Positions 43,959-54,607 of a stretch of DNA of 64,000 nt are shown here, piece by piece. The notes beneath the pieces were generated by a model. That model saw only the letters and a list, made by a program, of their open reading frames with translations. It was not told the DNA's origin and did no database searches. Positions within the stretch are counted from its first letter, which is position 1, and every line of letters begins with the position of its first letter. The stretch covers positions 9,798,501-9,862,500 of the forward strand of contig OY829539.1 in assembly GCA_963691705.1 (NCBI GenBank), in the 5' to 3' direction. The position numbers and the translations under genes were made by a program. Source of the stretch: Viola odorata (Eukaryota; Streptophyta; Magnoliopsida; Malpighiales; Violaceae).

Positions 43959-45170
43959 TTCCCTCCCTTTTCGAAAGAATTCACCCTCGAATTCGCTCCA
44001 ACTAGCTCCTCATCATCATCACCTACATCAAACAAAGCTAAGTCAGTAATGTTAAACGTGGCACTAAATGAACCATACTCACTAGGGAGGTCAAGCTTGT
44101 AGGCGTTGTTGTTGATCTTCTTGACGATCTGAAACAGTCCATCTCCTTTGTCGGACAGCTTGCCCCGACGTTTGGCTGGAAATCGCTCGTGACGTAAGTG
44201 CAGCCACACCCAGTCTCCCACATTAAAGGAAACCGTCGTTCTTCCTTGATTGCGCTTACACGCTACCCGCTCGTTCACCTTCTCATTGTTACACTTAGCT
44301 TGCTCATGGATTTTTTTTTTACCATCTCCGCTTTCTGAGCTCCATCTAAACTTGACACATCACTTAAAGGTAAAGGGGTCAAATCTAACGGAGTCAAGGG
44401 ATTAAAACCATAAACAATCTCAAATGGAGAATAGTGAGTGCTGGAATGAACAGAACGATTATAAGCAAATTCAATAAAAGATATATGGTCAGTCCATGTA
44501 GAATTATGCTTAGAAACCAAAGTGCGCAATAAAGACCCTAAAGTCCTATTAGCTACTTTAGTTTACCCATCATTTTGTGGATGACATGACGTATAATAAA
44601 GCAATTTAGTCCTTAGTTTCTTCCACAAAATTTGCCAAAAATGGCTCAGAAACTTACTATCTCGATCGCTAACAATACTAGTAGGAACTCCATGCAAACA
44701 GACTGCTTCTTCAAAGAACAAGTTAGCGATGTAGGTCACATCATTAGTACTAGCACAAGGAATGAAATGTGCCATCTTTGAGAACCGATCGACCATCACA
44801 AAAATACTATCCGTACCTCCCCTAGATTTAGGCAATCCTACTACAAAATCCATGGACAAATCGGTCCAAGGATTGAAGGGTACTGGTAAGGGCATGTACT
44901 CACCATGGTTGGTCACTCTCGACTTGGCCCTACAACACACTAAACACCTAGAAACTGAGCGTGCGACATCACGCTTCATCTTAGGCCAATAAAAGTGATC
45001 CTTGAGTACCTAAGGTTTTAGTCACTCCAAAGTGACCCATCAATCCCCCACAGTGTGCTTCTTGTACAAGCAACTCTCTTAAAGAACAATGAGGTACACA
45101 TAAACATTTACGCTTAAACAAATATCCATCATGTCTATAAAATTGAGACTCGACAGCATGCATACAAGAA
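43724..45170 (-). pseudogene. CRM-like integrase with C-terminal tail, broken
   Basis: The zinc-binding part has HCGGLMGHFG and CLVCCRAKS. The catalytic core has [11 protein letters not shown] (first Asp) and [12 protein letters not shown] (second Asp). The third acidic residue is lost: the codon at 44557-44559 reads Lys, and a stop precedes it at 44563-44565. A further frame break lies near 44275. The C-terminal domain (VGDWVWLHLRHERFPAKRRG) and the CRM-type tail follow and end at 43724 inside the LTR. Integrase would insert the cDNA into the genome; this one cannot. Confidence 0.8.
43959..43974 (-). other. Polypurine tract of the CRM-like element, inside the pol frame
   Basis: On the minus strand GAAAAGGGAGGGAAAG abuts the 3' LTR and is read as EKGGK by the pol frame, which continues into the LTR. 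Confidence 0.75.
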
Positions 45171-45288
45171 TTATAAAGTTCGCCGAAATCTACATCATTA
45201 GGATACAGTTCTATAATATGTGAAAATCCTAACAACGTAGCACTCATAGAAGAGATAAGTGCGTACCTTCGCGATAGTGCATCAGCCA

Positions 45289-45873
45289 CTATGTTCTCTT
45301 TACCTTCTTTGTAGCGAATATGACAGGGGAATGATTCGATGAACTCCAGCTAAGTTGCATGTTGCTTGTTCAACTTGCTCTGCCCCTTGAGATACTTTAG
45401 ACTGAGGTGATTTGTGTGCACCACGAACTCGCGTGGCATTAAGTGGTGTTGCCATACTTCTAACGCGCGTACAAGCGCGTACAACTCCTTGTCATAGGTT
45501 GGGTATCTCAACTGTGCATCTTTAAGCTTCTCACTAAAGTAAGCTATGGGTCACTTCTCTTGCATAAGGACTGCACAGATCCCAAGCCCACTAGCTTCAC
45601 ACTCTACCTAGAATGCCTTAGGGCTAACACAAGCGCTGAACACAAATGATCCTTAAGCGTTTGGAATGCTTCTTCTTGCTGCTGTCCCCACTTGAACTCT
45701 ACGTTCTTCTTGGTTAGATCGTTTAATGGTACCGTAATGGTGCTAAAGTCCTTGACAAAGCGCCTATAAAAGCTAGCTAAGCCATGGAACGATCGCACAT
45801 CACTTGCGTTCTTAGGAGTAGGCCACTCCATGACCGCTTTGATCTTTTCTTCATCAACCGTCACACCCTGCAC
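45289..45873 (-). pseudogene. CRM-like RNase H region, broken
   Basis: 45604-45873 holds the connection/thumb part (VMEWPTPKNASDVRSFHGLA, SFYRRFVKDFSTI). The RNase H text continues with [28 protein letters not shown] and [21 protein letters not shown], ending with the usual KENIVADALSRRYAL at about 45289-45240. Stops interrupt it at least twice. The enzyme would remove RNA from the RNA-DNA hybrid. Confidence 0.7.
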
Positions 45874-45951
45874 ACTAATAATAAAACCAAGGAAATAAAC
45901 TTGCTCTAACCCGAAGGAGCACTTCTTTAGTTTAGCATAAAGTTGTTGTTC

Positions 45952-46398
45952 TCACAAGTTTGTAAAAACGTCTCTAAGATGCGAAACATGATCATCAACA
46001 GATTTTCTATAAATTAGTATATCGTCAAAATAAACTACCACAAATCTACCAATGAAATGCCTAAGAACATGATTCATAAGTCTCATAAAAGTACTAGGCG
46101 CATTAGTAAAACCAAACGACATTACCATCCACTCATATAATCCATATTTCATTTTAAATGTCGTTTTCCATTCATCACCCTCTTTCATGCGAATTTGGTG
46201 ATAGCTACTCATTAAATCTATTTTAGAAAATATCTGACTACCACTTAATTCATCTAACATGTCATCTAAGCGAGGGATAGGATGTCGATACTTTACCGTG
46301 ATTTTATTTACCGCTCGACAATCGACGCACATGCGCCAAGTTCCATCCTTCTTCGGAACCAAAATCACTGGTACGGCGCAAGGTGAGAGGCTCTCTCG
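45952..46398 (-). pseudogene. CRM-like reverse transcriptase, broken
   Basis: Reads [55 protein letters not shown] and the catalytic [10 protein letters not shown]. The core domain itself is open (46368-45952). It is cut from its N-terminal part by a hAT element at 46399-46884, and a TGA at 46926-46928 lies just upstream (after KTKELQ). The connection to RNase H is also broken near 45950. Confidence 0.8.
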
Positions 46399-46884
46399 CA
46401 GGGACGGATCTACTAAGGGACAAGGGTGGGTTGCCGCCCACCCTCACCCAATCCAATTTTATTTATTTATTATATGTATGCTCCTACATAGATTTTTTTT
46501 AGGTACATTTTTATATATGTTTATAATTATTAATGATTGTTTGATTACTTTTGTTGAAAAAGATATTTTTGATAGTGTAGAGAATGAGAGAATCATACAA
46601 GGATTTCAAAAAATGAAAATTCATAGAGAACAATTATAAGAAGTACGTATATTGTATGAATTCTAATGTATAATTAATTTTTTTCTATATTGTTTTCTTA
46701 TTTATCTTTTTGTTAAGTTTATTTAAATATTTGTTATTTAGTGACGAATACTAATGCTCTTAAGCATTTGTTCAATTTTTCGTTCAGCTCGTTTGCTTTC
46801 CCTTTAAAATACTCCAAAAAAAAATTCGGGGGCGCTGCCCTCGAACCCCCGCCCCCCTAGAAATAATTCCTGAATCCGTCCCTG
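46399..46884. mobile_element. hAT-type MITE with CAGGGACGGAT termini, inside pol
   Basis: Inverted ends CAGGGACGGAT / ATCCGTCCCTG, 486 bp, flanked by CTCTCTCG (46391-46398) and CTCTCTAG (46885-46892), 7 of 8 identical. The right half carries GGGGGCGCTGCCCTCGAACC. It separates the two halves of the RT frame, so it inserted after the retrotransposon. Confidence 0.85.
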
Positions 46885-46925
46885 CTCTCTAGTACATATC
46901 CACGGCTAAGTAATTCATCCACTTG

Positions 46926-47990
46926 TCATTGCAACTCCTTGGTCTTCTCAGGGTTGCTCCTATAGGCCGGTCGATTAGGAATTGTCGATCCGGGTATGAA
47001 ATCAATTTGATGCTCGATCCCTCTAATCGGTGGAAGACCTGGTGGCATATCTTCAAGAAAAACATCCTGAAATTCCTGCAAAAGAGAGGAAATACCAATA
47101 TGCACAGAAGATGAATCATTAGTGTTAAAAGCGTTTAGGCAAAGACGCCTAAAACGAAGAAGAATCAAAGGACGACTTTCGTCAATATTTTTCTTTTGCG
47201 CTACAAGCACTTGCCTCACTTCTCTCCCTCTAGCATAAAGATTCACTCTTTTTTTATCACTCTTAGCATGCTCACTTTTTTCATGCGTGTGTTTTCCTCT
47301 CGCATGCTCACTCTTTTCATACGTTTTATTTTTCTCACTCTCTCGTTTCTTTTGCTCACTTTGAATTTCTCTCATTGACCCATGCTCTCTTTTTTCATGG
47401 GGGCTATTTTCAAGTTCTCTTTCTTTCTTTTCCCATAGTCTAGAGAGCTCAAACTTGGTAAAGGATTTCTCAAGCCAAAGTTGATCATCTAGTACTTGAA
47501 TCGGTCTCAAGGGCGCTAGTGTGTACTTCACCCCTTCCTTCTCCATCTTATACCGATTCGTCTTTCCCTCGTGATTAGCATTCCTATCAAACTGCCACGG
47601 TCGTCCAAATAAGATATGGCTGGAATGCATGGGCACAACATCACAAAGGATCTCGTCCTTGTACTTTCCGATAGAGAACGCGACTAATACTTGCCTTGTC
47701 ACCTTTAAATCGCTGCCATCGTTCAGCCACTGTAGAGAATAAGGCTTTGGATGCTTAGTGGTCGACAAACCCAGCTTGTGCACCAATAAAGCACTTGCAC
47801 AATTCGTGCAACTATCGTTATCTATGATCATCGAACACCTCTTCTTCTCGATTATACAACGAGTGTGAAACAGATTTTCACGTTGTTCCTCTACACTCTC
47901 TTCGGTCTTGGCCTGAGCACTGAGATTCCTCCTAATAACAAGATTCAGACCGTACTCACCTTCATCTTCTTCATCCGAACTAGTCTGTTC
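46926..47990 (-). pseudogene. CRM-like protease and linker
   Basis: Starts around the SMIIDNDSCTNCASALLVHK motif. The aspartic-protease Asp is present, but the two residues after it differ from the usual Gly-Gly. LCDVVPMHSSHILFGRPWQF follows as in this clade. A highly charged KKERE/EKSEHARGKHTHEK linker (47200-47430) then leads to PGLPPIRGIEHQIDFIPG at the RT start. Frame open from 47831 to 46926; a shift links it to gag. Confidence 0.7.
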
Positions 47991-49295
47991 TCTCCCTTAT
48001 TCAAACCCTTCGGTTTCTTCCACCTCACACTCATCCTCCGACTCCATATCACTATTCTCCCGAATTATGAGGGTTCTTTTATTCGGACACTCAGATTGCT
48101 TGTGACCTCTCCCGGAGCACTTGAAACAAACAATGTCCTTTGTGGGGATTCGGTTGCCCGAATTATTGGAGGGACCACTGTTTTTAAAAGTCTTCGGCGA
48201 TGCTTGGGTACCCGTCACACCCTTATTCCCATAATTTTGCGGTGAGACCCTAGGTGATTCCTTCATACCTTTACCATCCTTCACCCACGACGTCTTCTTC
48301 CAAGGTGCGGCCTTTGTGCTGGCCGTGCTCGACGAGGTGTAGGAAGACCTCGCCTTGCGTTGTCTCTCTATCTTAATCGACATGTGCATCATCTCTTGGA
48401 GAGTGGTATAATGCGTCAGCTCTAGTGCATTAGCTATCTCTCGGTGGAGTCTGTTAATAAATCGTGTCATAGTGGCTTCCTCCTCCTCAACCACTTACGC
48501 TCTAGCCAGCGCTATCTCCAAGTCATTGAAGTACTCACTCACGCTCCTACTACCTTGAGTCATGGTCTGCAAACGTTGGTGTAGGTCGCGCTAAAAATAA
48601 GTAGGAACAAACTGTTGCCTCATTAAACTTGTCATACTCTCAACAGGTCCGACTTGCACTCTTGCCCTTGTCTTGTTTATGTTATCCCACTAATGTAGTG
48701 CATAACCAGTAAACTCAACCGAGGCCAACTTAACCTTCTTTTCCTCCGAGTAATTATGGCAAAGAAAAATCAACTCCATCTTCCTCTCCCATATCAAGTA
48801 GGCATCCGGATCATCCTTGTCATCAAAGGGAGGAATCTTCATCTTAATTCTACCCAAATTGGAATCAACCCTTTCCTCACGCCTAGGCTGCCGCTCATAA
48901 GCTCGGTCATACCCATCGTGGTCAAACTCCTCAAACTTATGCTCCTCGAATCTTGGCACGAAAGGTGCTCGTTGTTGTGGTCTGCGCGGTCAATTAGCTT
49001 CGATCTTTATGGGTCCAATAGTAAACCGCAAGCCATCATCTTCTCCTCCACCAACAAATCCTCCTGTTGATTCCCCAGTCACACCATCCCCATATACATG
49101 TCCTGCGTTACCGGGATTAATGACTTGGGAGTAATGCGGAATATTCGTAGTAACTGATGGAGTGAGATTCTTCTTCTTTGCTGAGGACTGCTTATCAACC
49201 TCCAATTTATCCAACCGCCTAAGAATCTGTTGCAAAATCTCTTCCATGCCTGGAGTCTTAGGTTCCTCTATGCTCTTCTCTGAATGGTTCGACAT
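47991..49295 (-). pseudogene. CRM-like gag with zinc knuckle, broken
   Basis: Start MSNHSEKSIEE at 49295. Capsid-like text GRIKMKIPPFDDKDDPDAYL (about 48850) and VSEYFNDLEIALA (about 48520) follows. An intact CCHC knuckle CFKCSGRGHKQSEC sits at about 48090-48131. In-frame stops interrupt it near 48988, 48688, 48590 and 48495. Gag would package the RNA. Confidence 0.75.
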
Positions 49296-49319
49296 TCCTG
49301 AAATCACCAAAAGTAACAA

Positions 49320-50052
49320 TACAAGCGTAAAATTTCCCTAGGAAAATTTTCTAACACTCCCTCACGTGTTTACTCTCGTGTTTAGCTCTCTATTAATCTC
49401 ACCAAAATTCTCACACAATTTTTCTTCAATTGTCAGTCGCTAAAAGACTCAAGAATTCCAAGGAAAAGCTTCCAATAAGACTCTCAAAGACAACTAGCTC
49501 CAAAATAATTTAGATGTAAGTTAATTGAGTAATTGCAAGAACAATCAATTAAACAAATACTCTACTAGAATAGAAATTAGCGTATAGGAATCAAGGAAAG
49601 CTCAAAATGACACGAAAGGACTCAAATAATTCACAAAACCGTGAATGAAGGTGTGATGCGACTCAGGGATTTGATCTTGTTTCTTCAATAACTTTCAATT
49701 GTCACCACCAAATTGAGCAATTCTTTTTGTAGTAGCTATGTAATACCTCGTAGTATTTTGTATTTTGTTCTGTTTTTTATTTTGATTTCTTTTTAATAAA
49801 CTGAGATAAATAATAAATTAGCTACGACTCTTTTTTTGGATTTTTGTGACTCTTTTTGACAGAAAAATAATCTAGATTAATGACACAACAAATCGCACAC
49901 AAAGACACTACTTGATCTAGAACCCTAGATCGACTCAACGAATAAATTAACTAACCAAGCACACAAGAGATTGGTTTTAGAATGGGAAGAAGAAGAACCA
50001 ATCTTACAAAGAAAACAGAAAAAGTAAAAGGATAGTTACCAAACTTGAACGA
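49320..50052 (-). other. Untranslated leader of the CRM-like element
   Basis: No frame. Lies between PBS and gag on the minus strand and is AT-rich. Confidence 0.6.
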
Positions 50053-50070
50053 CTTTGCTCCGCTACCAAC
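50053..50070 (-). other. Primer-binding site region of the CRM-like element
   Basis: On the minus strand the LTR end GGATTGTATCA is followed by GTTGGTAGCGGAGCAAAG. The placement is right for a PBS; the matching tRNA was not determined. Confidence 0.45.
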
Positions 50071-52279
50071 TGATACAATCCTTGGTTGCCCGAGGTTCGT
50101 AGCACGTGAATCCCGATCTAGTTCAAGCCTGGATTTGCAACGATGCGGAATGATAACTCTCTTGAGCGTTTGACCCTGCTAATGTACTAGCCAACCCAAA
50201 TCAAGCAAGAAAGGATCTTGATTTGAAACCCTAACCCTGTATTCAACCTGTGAATACCAACCTAGGCGAAGCGACTCAATAAAGTGAACTTTTGGTTTTA
50301 CTTACCGATCTATTCAAGAGTATAATCTCAAATAGGAACAAGGTTCAAGACTGAACAATGGAGAGAAAATTATCTGATTTTTAATTATCAAAATTCGTAA
50401 CTAGGGGTGAACATTTGACCCGCCCAACCCGCTCAACCGCCAACCCGAACCGACCCGACCCGCCAAAAGTTAAAAAAACTACATAACCGCCCATATACAG
50501 ATACATAACCGATCCGCCAATTTAGTGGCAGGTCGGTTCGCGGGTCACCTTTTCATAAATCGCAATAAAACTGACCCGACCCGACCCTAACTCTACCCCT
50601 AAGTATATAAGCATCTCTTTCTCCTTTCTTTCCCATTTCCTTCCCATCCCGCCCCATTTCCTAACCCTAAGACTAAGAGTACCCGATTTCCTCCTTCTCC
50701 AACCATCCCGATTTCCTTCTACTCTCCTCCATCCCGATCCCGATTTCCTTAATCCCAGTCTCCCCTTTTTTTCTCTCTTCGGATGATTCTTCTGCGATTC
50801 ACTCTCCTCTTGCCACTAAAATCCAGTAAGAAAAGGTACGAATCCAAGTTTCCATCAGTCAATCTCTGACTCTCTGTTCCAGATCTGTCTTTAGTTTCGT
50901 TATTTTTTGTTTTGATTTTGTTTTGAAATTTTGAAATTTCTGTGTTTCTGATCGGGGGAATTGATCTGTTTGAATGATGGAATTTGTTTTCTTGGTAATT
51001 GAAAATTGATTAGATCTTAGTGTTCTTTGATTTTTTTTTCATTCTGGATTTTTTATTATTTTTTATGCAGTCTTTTCAAAATTAAGTTGTCTCGTTATGA
51101 TGTGATCTGAAGAGTTTGGTGTATGCTTAATTAATGGTCAGGATCTACTTCCAATATTTGCATCAGAGTCTTGACATCTTCCTGGAACCAGAGACAAGTG
51201 CCAGCATCGAAATCCTATCTTAGTTGTGCAGGATTGTTCTTGCGTTATTGGTGGCATGAAATATATTCAACCATTTTGGATAGATGTAGAAATTCGTAGT
51301 TAACAGGAACCTTTTTCTCTGTAATTTTGTTGTTTGTATACTTAGCATCTGTTTGTTTCCATGAACGTGGAAATTCATGGTTAATTTTTTTCTGTTGATA
51401 TTGACATTTTTATACTTAACATCTTATTACTAAAATTTGGACATTGGTAGTAGCTATAAATATGATGCGTTTCTAGATTTACTGGCCAGAATTGAAGCTG
51501 GGTTTTTTTTACTGATTTTTTTTATAGTTTTTTATAGTTTTTTTTTAAAGCCCAGCCCATTTTTTGAGGCCCAGAATATAACCCGCCAACCCGCGGATAA
51601 CCGATCCAACCCGCCACACCCACTAACCCGCGGCTATATGTGCCTATAACCGACCCGAACCGACCCGCTAAATTTTAAGCGGGTCGGTGGTGAGTTGGGC
51701 CTATAACCGATCCGACCCGACCCGTGTACACCCTTATTCGTAACTTTACAATGAATAAGGAGGCTCCTTTATATAGGAAAACATAATCCTTACAAAAGGA
51801 ATCCTTTCCTTAATAAAACTTCTATAATTAATTAAGATAGCTAACTTAATTAAATAAAATCCAAACTAATTTAATTAAGTCATAAAATAGCTAATTAAAA
51901 TAGAAAATTCGGAGTTTCCATCTTGGAAGCAAAGCTATCGACTTCTGGCAGATCGGCGCTGGTGGCATGCCGCCTGAGGGCTAGCGGCATGTCTCTAGTC
52001 TCGGCAAAAACCGCACCCTCCACTACGATCCTGGCGGCATGCCGCTAGGTGCCTGGCAGCATGCCGCTAGCTTCGACAGGCACTGTCCAAAATACAAAAT
52101 TTTGGACCGAAATGAGCGTAACGAGTCGTGACTCTTTCTCCCGCGGGACAATTTCTTCGATGAGTGTCTCACACTGTAATTCCTTGTAGATAAGTTGTGA
52201 TAACTTTGCTTGCAACTCCTTGCTCTTCGCACGAGTCATAGGTCTGTTGGGCGGTAATGGTATATTGGGCATCGTATCA
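50071..52279 (-). repeat. CRM-like element, 5' LTR, with hAT insertion
   Basis: Without the 1335-bp hAT element and its duplicated octamer it is 866 bp and aligns with 43176-43958. It contains CTATATAAAGGAGCC on the minus strand (complement of 51766-51780), a TATA-like site missing from the 3' LTR. The terminal part near 52279 is the same pol-tail coding text as in the 3' LTR. Confidence 0.85.
50402..51736. mobile_element. hAT-type non-autonomous element, TAGGGGTG termini, inside the LTR
   Basis: Ends TAGGGGTGAACA / TGTACACCCTTA with perfect TTCGTAAC duplications at 50394-50401 and 51737-51744. Both ends are packed with AACCCGACCCG-type subterminal repeats. The interior (50600-51500) looks like a CT-rich leader followed by intron-like sequence, with no long frame. 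Confidence 0.9.
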
Positions 52280-52284
52280 ACTTC

Positions 52285-52650
52285 CACATCATTTGGCCCC
52301 AATTGCACACTTTTCTTTGGTAAGCCATAATACGACACACTTAATGGATCATCCGGGCATGTGTGTTGGCGAAAGTGACGAGGCACTGAGATGGTCCGAT
52401 ATTGAGACTCAACGTTACTCTTTAACCCTTTCAAGGCGGGGAAGATTAAAGATTTAGTTGCTTCTTACTTAGCTCTCTCAAGCTCTTGGTTGTTCATTGC
52501 CATTTGGTTGCTAGCCAGCATGGATGTAGTTTCACTCATTTCAGCTGAAATAATAGCTAAGGTCGGTGGCACTGGAGAAGAGTTATCCCCTACGGCTTGG
52601 GAGATATTCACCTCCTTATCACTTCCAATGGACATGAAGTACCTAAAAAA
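52285..52650 (-). pseudogene. Old coding relic, 5' portion
   Basis: Minus-strand frame from about 52640 (MSIGSDKEVNISQAVGDN...) through LASNQMAMNNQELERAK-stop and YGLPKKSVQLGPNDVEV up to the insertion point of the CRM-like element. It continues on the far side at 43170. The apparent longer frame 52045-52434 fuses this relic with the pol tail in the LTR and is an accident. Function unknown. Confidence 0.4.
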
Positions 52651-52882
52651 ACAAAGATATATGTGTTTCTCTTATGTTTGCACACACACCAATGATCTCA
52701 CCCAACGTACCCCTCTTACTCACTCTTTACAACCTCAAGTGATATAAAATAAACATCAAGTCTAGCAGGACTCGAGAGGCCAAAAAGAGCACACAAGAAA
52801 GTTTCAAAAACAACTAGCTTCGAAAGAAAGGTTTGGAAAGTTAAATTAGTAACAAATTTCAAAGATAATATGCGTGCACATG

Positions 52883-52909
52883 TTATCAATGGGATCAACC
52901 CATTGATAA
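52883..52909. other. Perfect 11-bp stem hairpin
   Basis: TTATCAATGGG, loop ATCAA, CCCATTGATAA. It is flanked by TGCGTGC on both sides (52871 and 52912). No gene reads into it closely enough to call it a terminator. Confidence 0.6.
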
Positions 52910-52929
52910 TTTGCGTGCGCACTTTATCA

Positions 52930-53900
52930 ACAAAAAAATCAGTCGCTATTTTCAGATTTCTATTCTCACAATTTAATTAGTTTGTATTTATTATACAAAT
53001 ATATTAATATATAATTTAATTAATTTTCACTAGTAATTAATATATTAATTAATTCTAACTAATATATGAAATTACTAATTATAAATTACATATTTATTTA
53101 ATTCTATATGTATGATCAAGAGTTGGAATAACATAAATAAATAAGATTAGACTTTTAGTCTACTATATATTATCTATAAATGTAATAAAAAACTAGTAGT
53201 CATATTTAATTAATTTTTTTACAAAATAATATAGTATAAAAATTAATAATAGACAATAATATCAAAGAATTACCCATGTAATTTGCCACCAAACTAGGGA
53301 TCATCAACAACGTAGCAGGTGTTGTTCAAATAAGGGCAGAATTATCGACGTCGATATAAGGTGTTTCTTTTGTAAATAATTCATTATTATGATATTTGTG
53401 ATTAAATGGGATTTTGACAAGGGGAGGAAATAAATACTCGCATCACTTTCATTTATGATCATTCACGTTACACTTATGTTTATAAATAGTTCAAATTGCG
53501 TTTAAAATATAAAAATTAAGTCTAAATTGCTAAACTTAAGCTTACATAGTCAAATCATACATACACTGTTGAATTTCGTATAATAATTTTGGAATTAACG
53601 AGAAATAATTGATTAAAACCGAAAATATTAAATCAAAACTCAAACTTGCTTATTGGCCCAAGAGGCCCAAGGCCCAAGTACCTATCTTTAATAAATATAA
53701 ATATTGGACTCTCTCATCGCTTCGACCACATTTGAAAAACGTGTTAAAGGCCTGCCTTCCTCACTATCCAAATTAACCATCTACTATCATAATTGGAAAA
53801 AAAAGGAAAAAAATTATTGGTAAAAAATACAAACCACCAATCCAATAAGAGGAGAAATTAAAGAAAAAACGTGAAGAATAAGTTTGATTCATTCTTCTTT
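52930..53900. other. AT-rich intergenic DNA
   Basis: No gene or element recognised; presumably the 3' flank of the minus-strand gene at 53903. Confidence 0.5.
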
Positions 53901-53902
53901 TT

Positions 53903-54607
53903 TCAACATTCTTCTTCTTCTACCTCAGCCAACACCATTCTACTTAGAGGGCTAGGCCCAAGCTTCTTCCTTCTCATCGTACTTCTTTTCCTAATAACTT
54001 CCATTTGATTCCTCCTTCTAACTTGCATCATTGCCTCCTCTTCCACCACAAATCTTCTCATCGAGACATCATCCGTCAATGATTTCCCCCGAAAAATTAC
54101 TCTCCTCCCTTCAGTGCTCATTCTAGCACTAGGTGTCCTTTCTTGCATCGAAGACGTCGACGTAGCGGATGATTTCGATCTCGGGTAACTATTGCTTCTT
54201 CTAGGAGGAACATCGGCACGAAAAACCTCGTTGTATGATGACATTGGCGCGCAAAGACAAACCCTAGTAAAAGACGTTGCAACCCGAACGGATGTGCATC
54301 TTCTTAGCTTCCCAACGGATGATCTATTAGAAGTGTTGTAACTATTAGCAGCAGCTGTTGGAAATGAATTCTCTGGTGATTTAGGAATTGATCTCCACAA
54401 TGTTGTAGCGGCGCCACCGTTGGCGGTCGGAATTTGATCCCTCGACTTGGATGATAAACATCTCCATAATGTGGCATTGTTGTTGCTTGTTGCCATTTGT
54501 GTGGATTTGGAGATTGTTTTCCATTGTGTAGCCATATCTATTGCTCTTTGATACCAACGTTTCCTAGAGCACAAGAAAGGCACATCCATATGATTCCTGA
54601 CATGCAT
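53903..54607 (-). CDS. Conserved plant Ser/Arg-rich protein of unknown function
   Basis: One open exon of 234 residues. The first Met (MHVRNH) is used here; the Met at residue 7 ([12 protein letters not shown]) is an equally plausible start. The protein is basic and probably largely disordered. Two TLWR(C/S)-type phrases lie at about residues 46 and 69. A likely conserved core [20 protein letters not shown] is at about 99-118, and [20 protein letters not shown] follows. The C-terminal third, [20 protein letters not shown] then [19 protein letters not shown], is predicted helical, and the end [20 protein letters not shown] is lysine/arginine-rich then acidic. I recognise this layout as typical of plant proteins annotated only as uncharacterised. 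No signal peptide or membrane segment. A possible upstream leader exon is noted at 56770-56880. Confidence 0.75.
   Translation of the reverse strand: MHVRNHMDVPFLCSRKRWYQRAIDMATQWKTISKSTQMATSNNNATLWRCLSSKSRDQIPTANGGAATTLWRSIPKSPENSFPTAAANSYNTSNRSSVGKLRRCTSVRVATSFTRVCLCAPMSSYNEVFRADVPPRRSNSYPRSKSSATSTSSMQERTPSARMSTEGRRVIFRGKSLTDDVSMRRFVVEEEAMMQVRRRNQMEVIRKRSTMRRKKLGPSPLSRMVLAEVEEEEC

Larger units (their letters stand above)
43176..52279 (-). mobile_element. CRM-like Ty3/gypsy chromovirus, full-length but dead
   Basis: On the minus strand: 5' LTR (50071-52279), PBS region, gag, protease, RT, RNase H, integrase, PPT and 3' LTR (43176-43958). ACTTC is duplicated at 43171-43175 and 52280-52284. 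LTR ends carry an extended inverted repeat TGATACRATCC / GGATYGTATCA. The integrase tail (KRRGKLSDKGDGLFQIVKKI, NNNAYKLDLPSEYG) and the terminal NGPMTRARSKELQ fit the CRM (centromeric) clade. Many in-frame stops are present. Two hAT elements inserted later (46399-46884 and 50402-51736). Confidence 0.85.

Noticed and set aside
52045..52434. 129-residue minus-strand frame
   Set aside because: A chance fusion of an old relic with the pol tail encoded in the CRM-like 5' LTR, across the insertion border.
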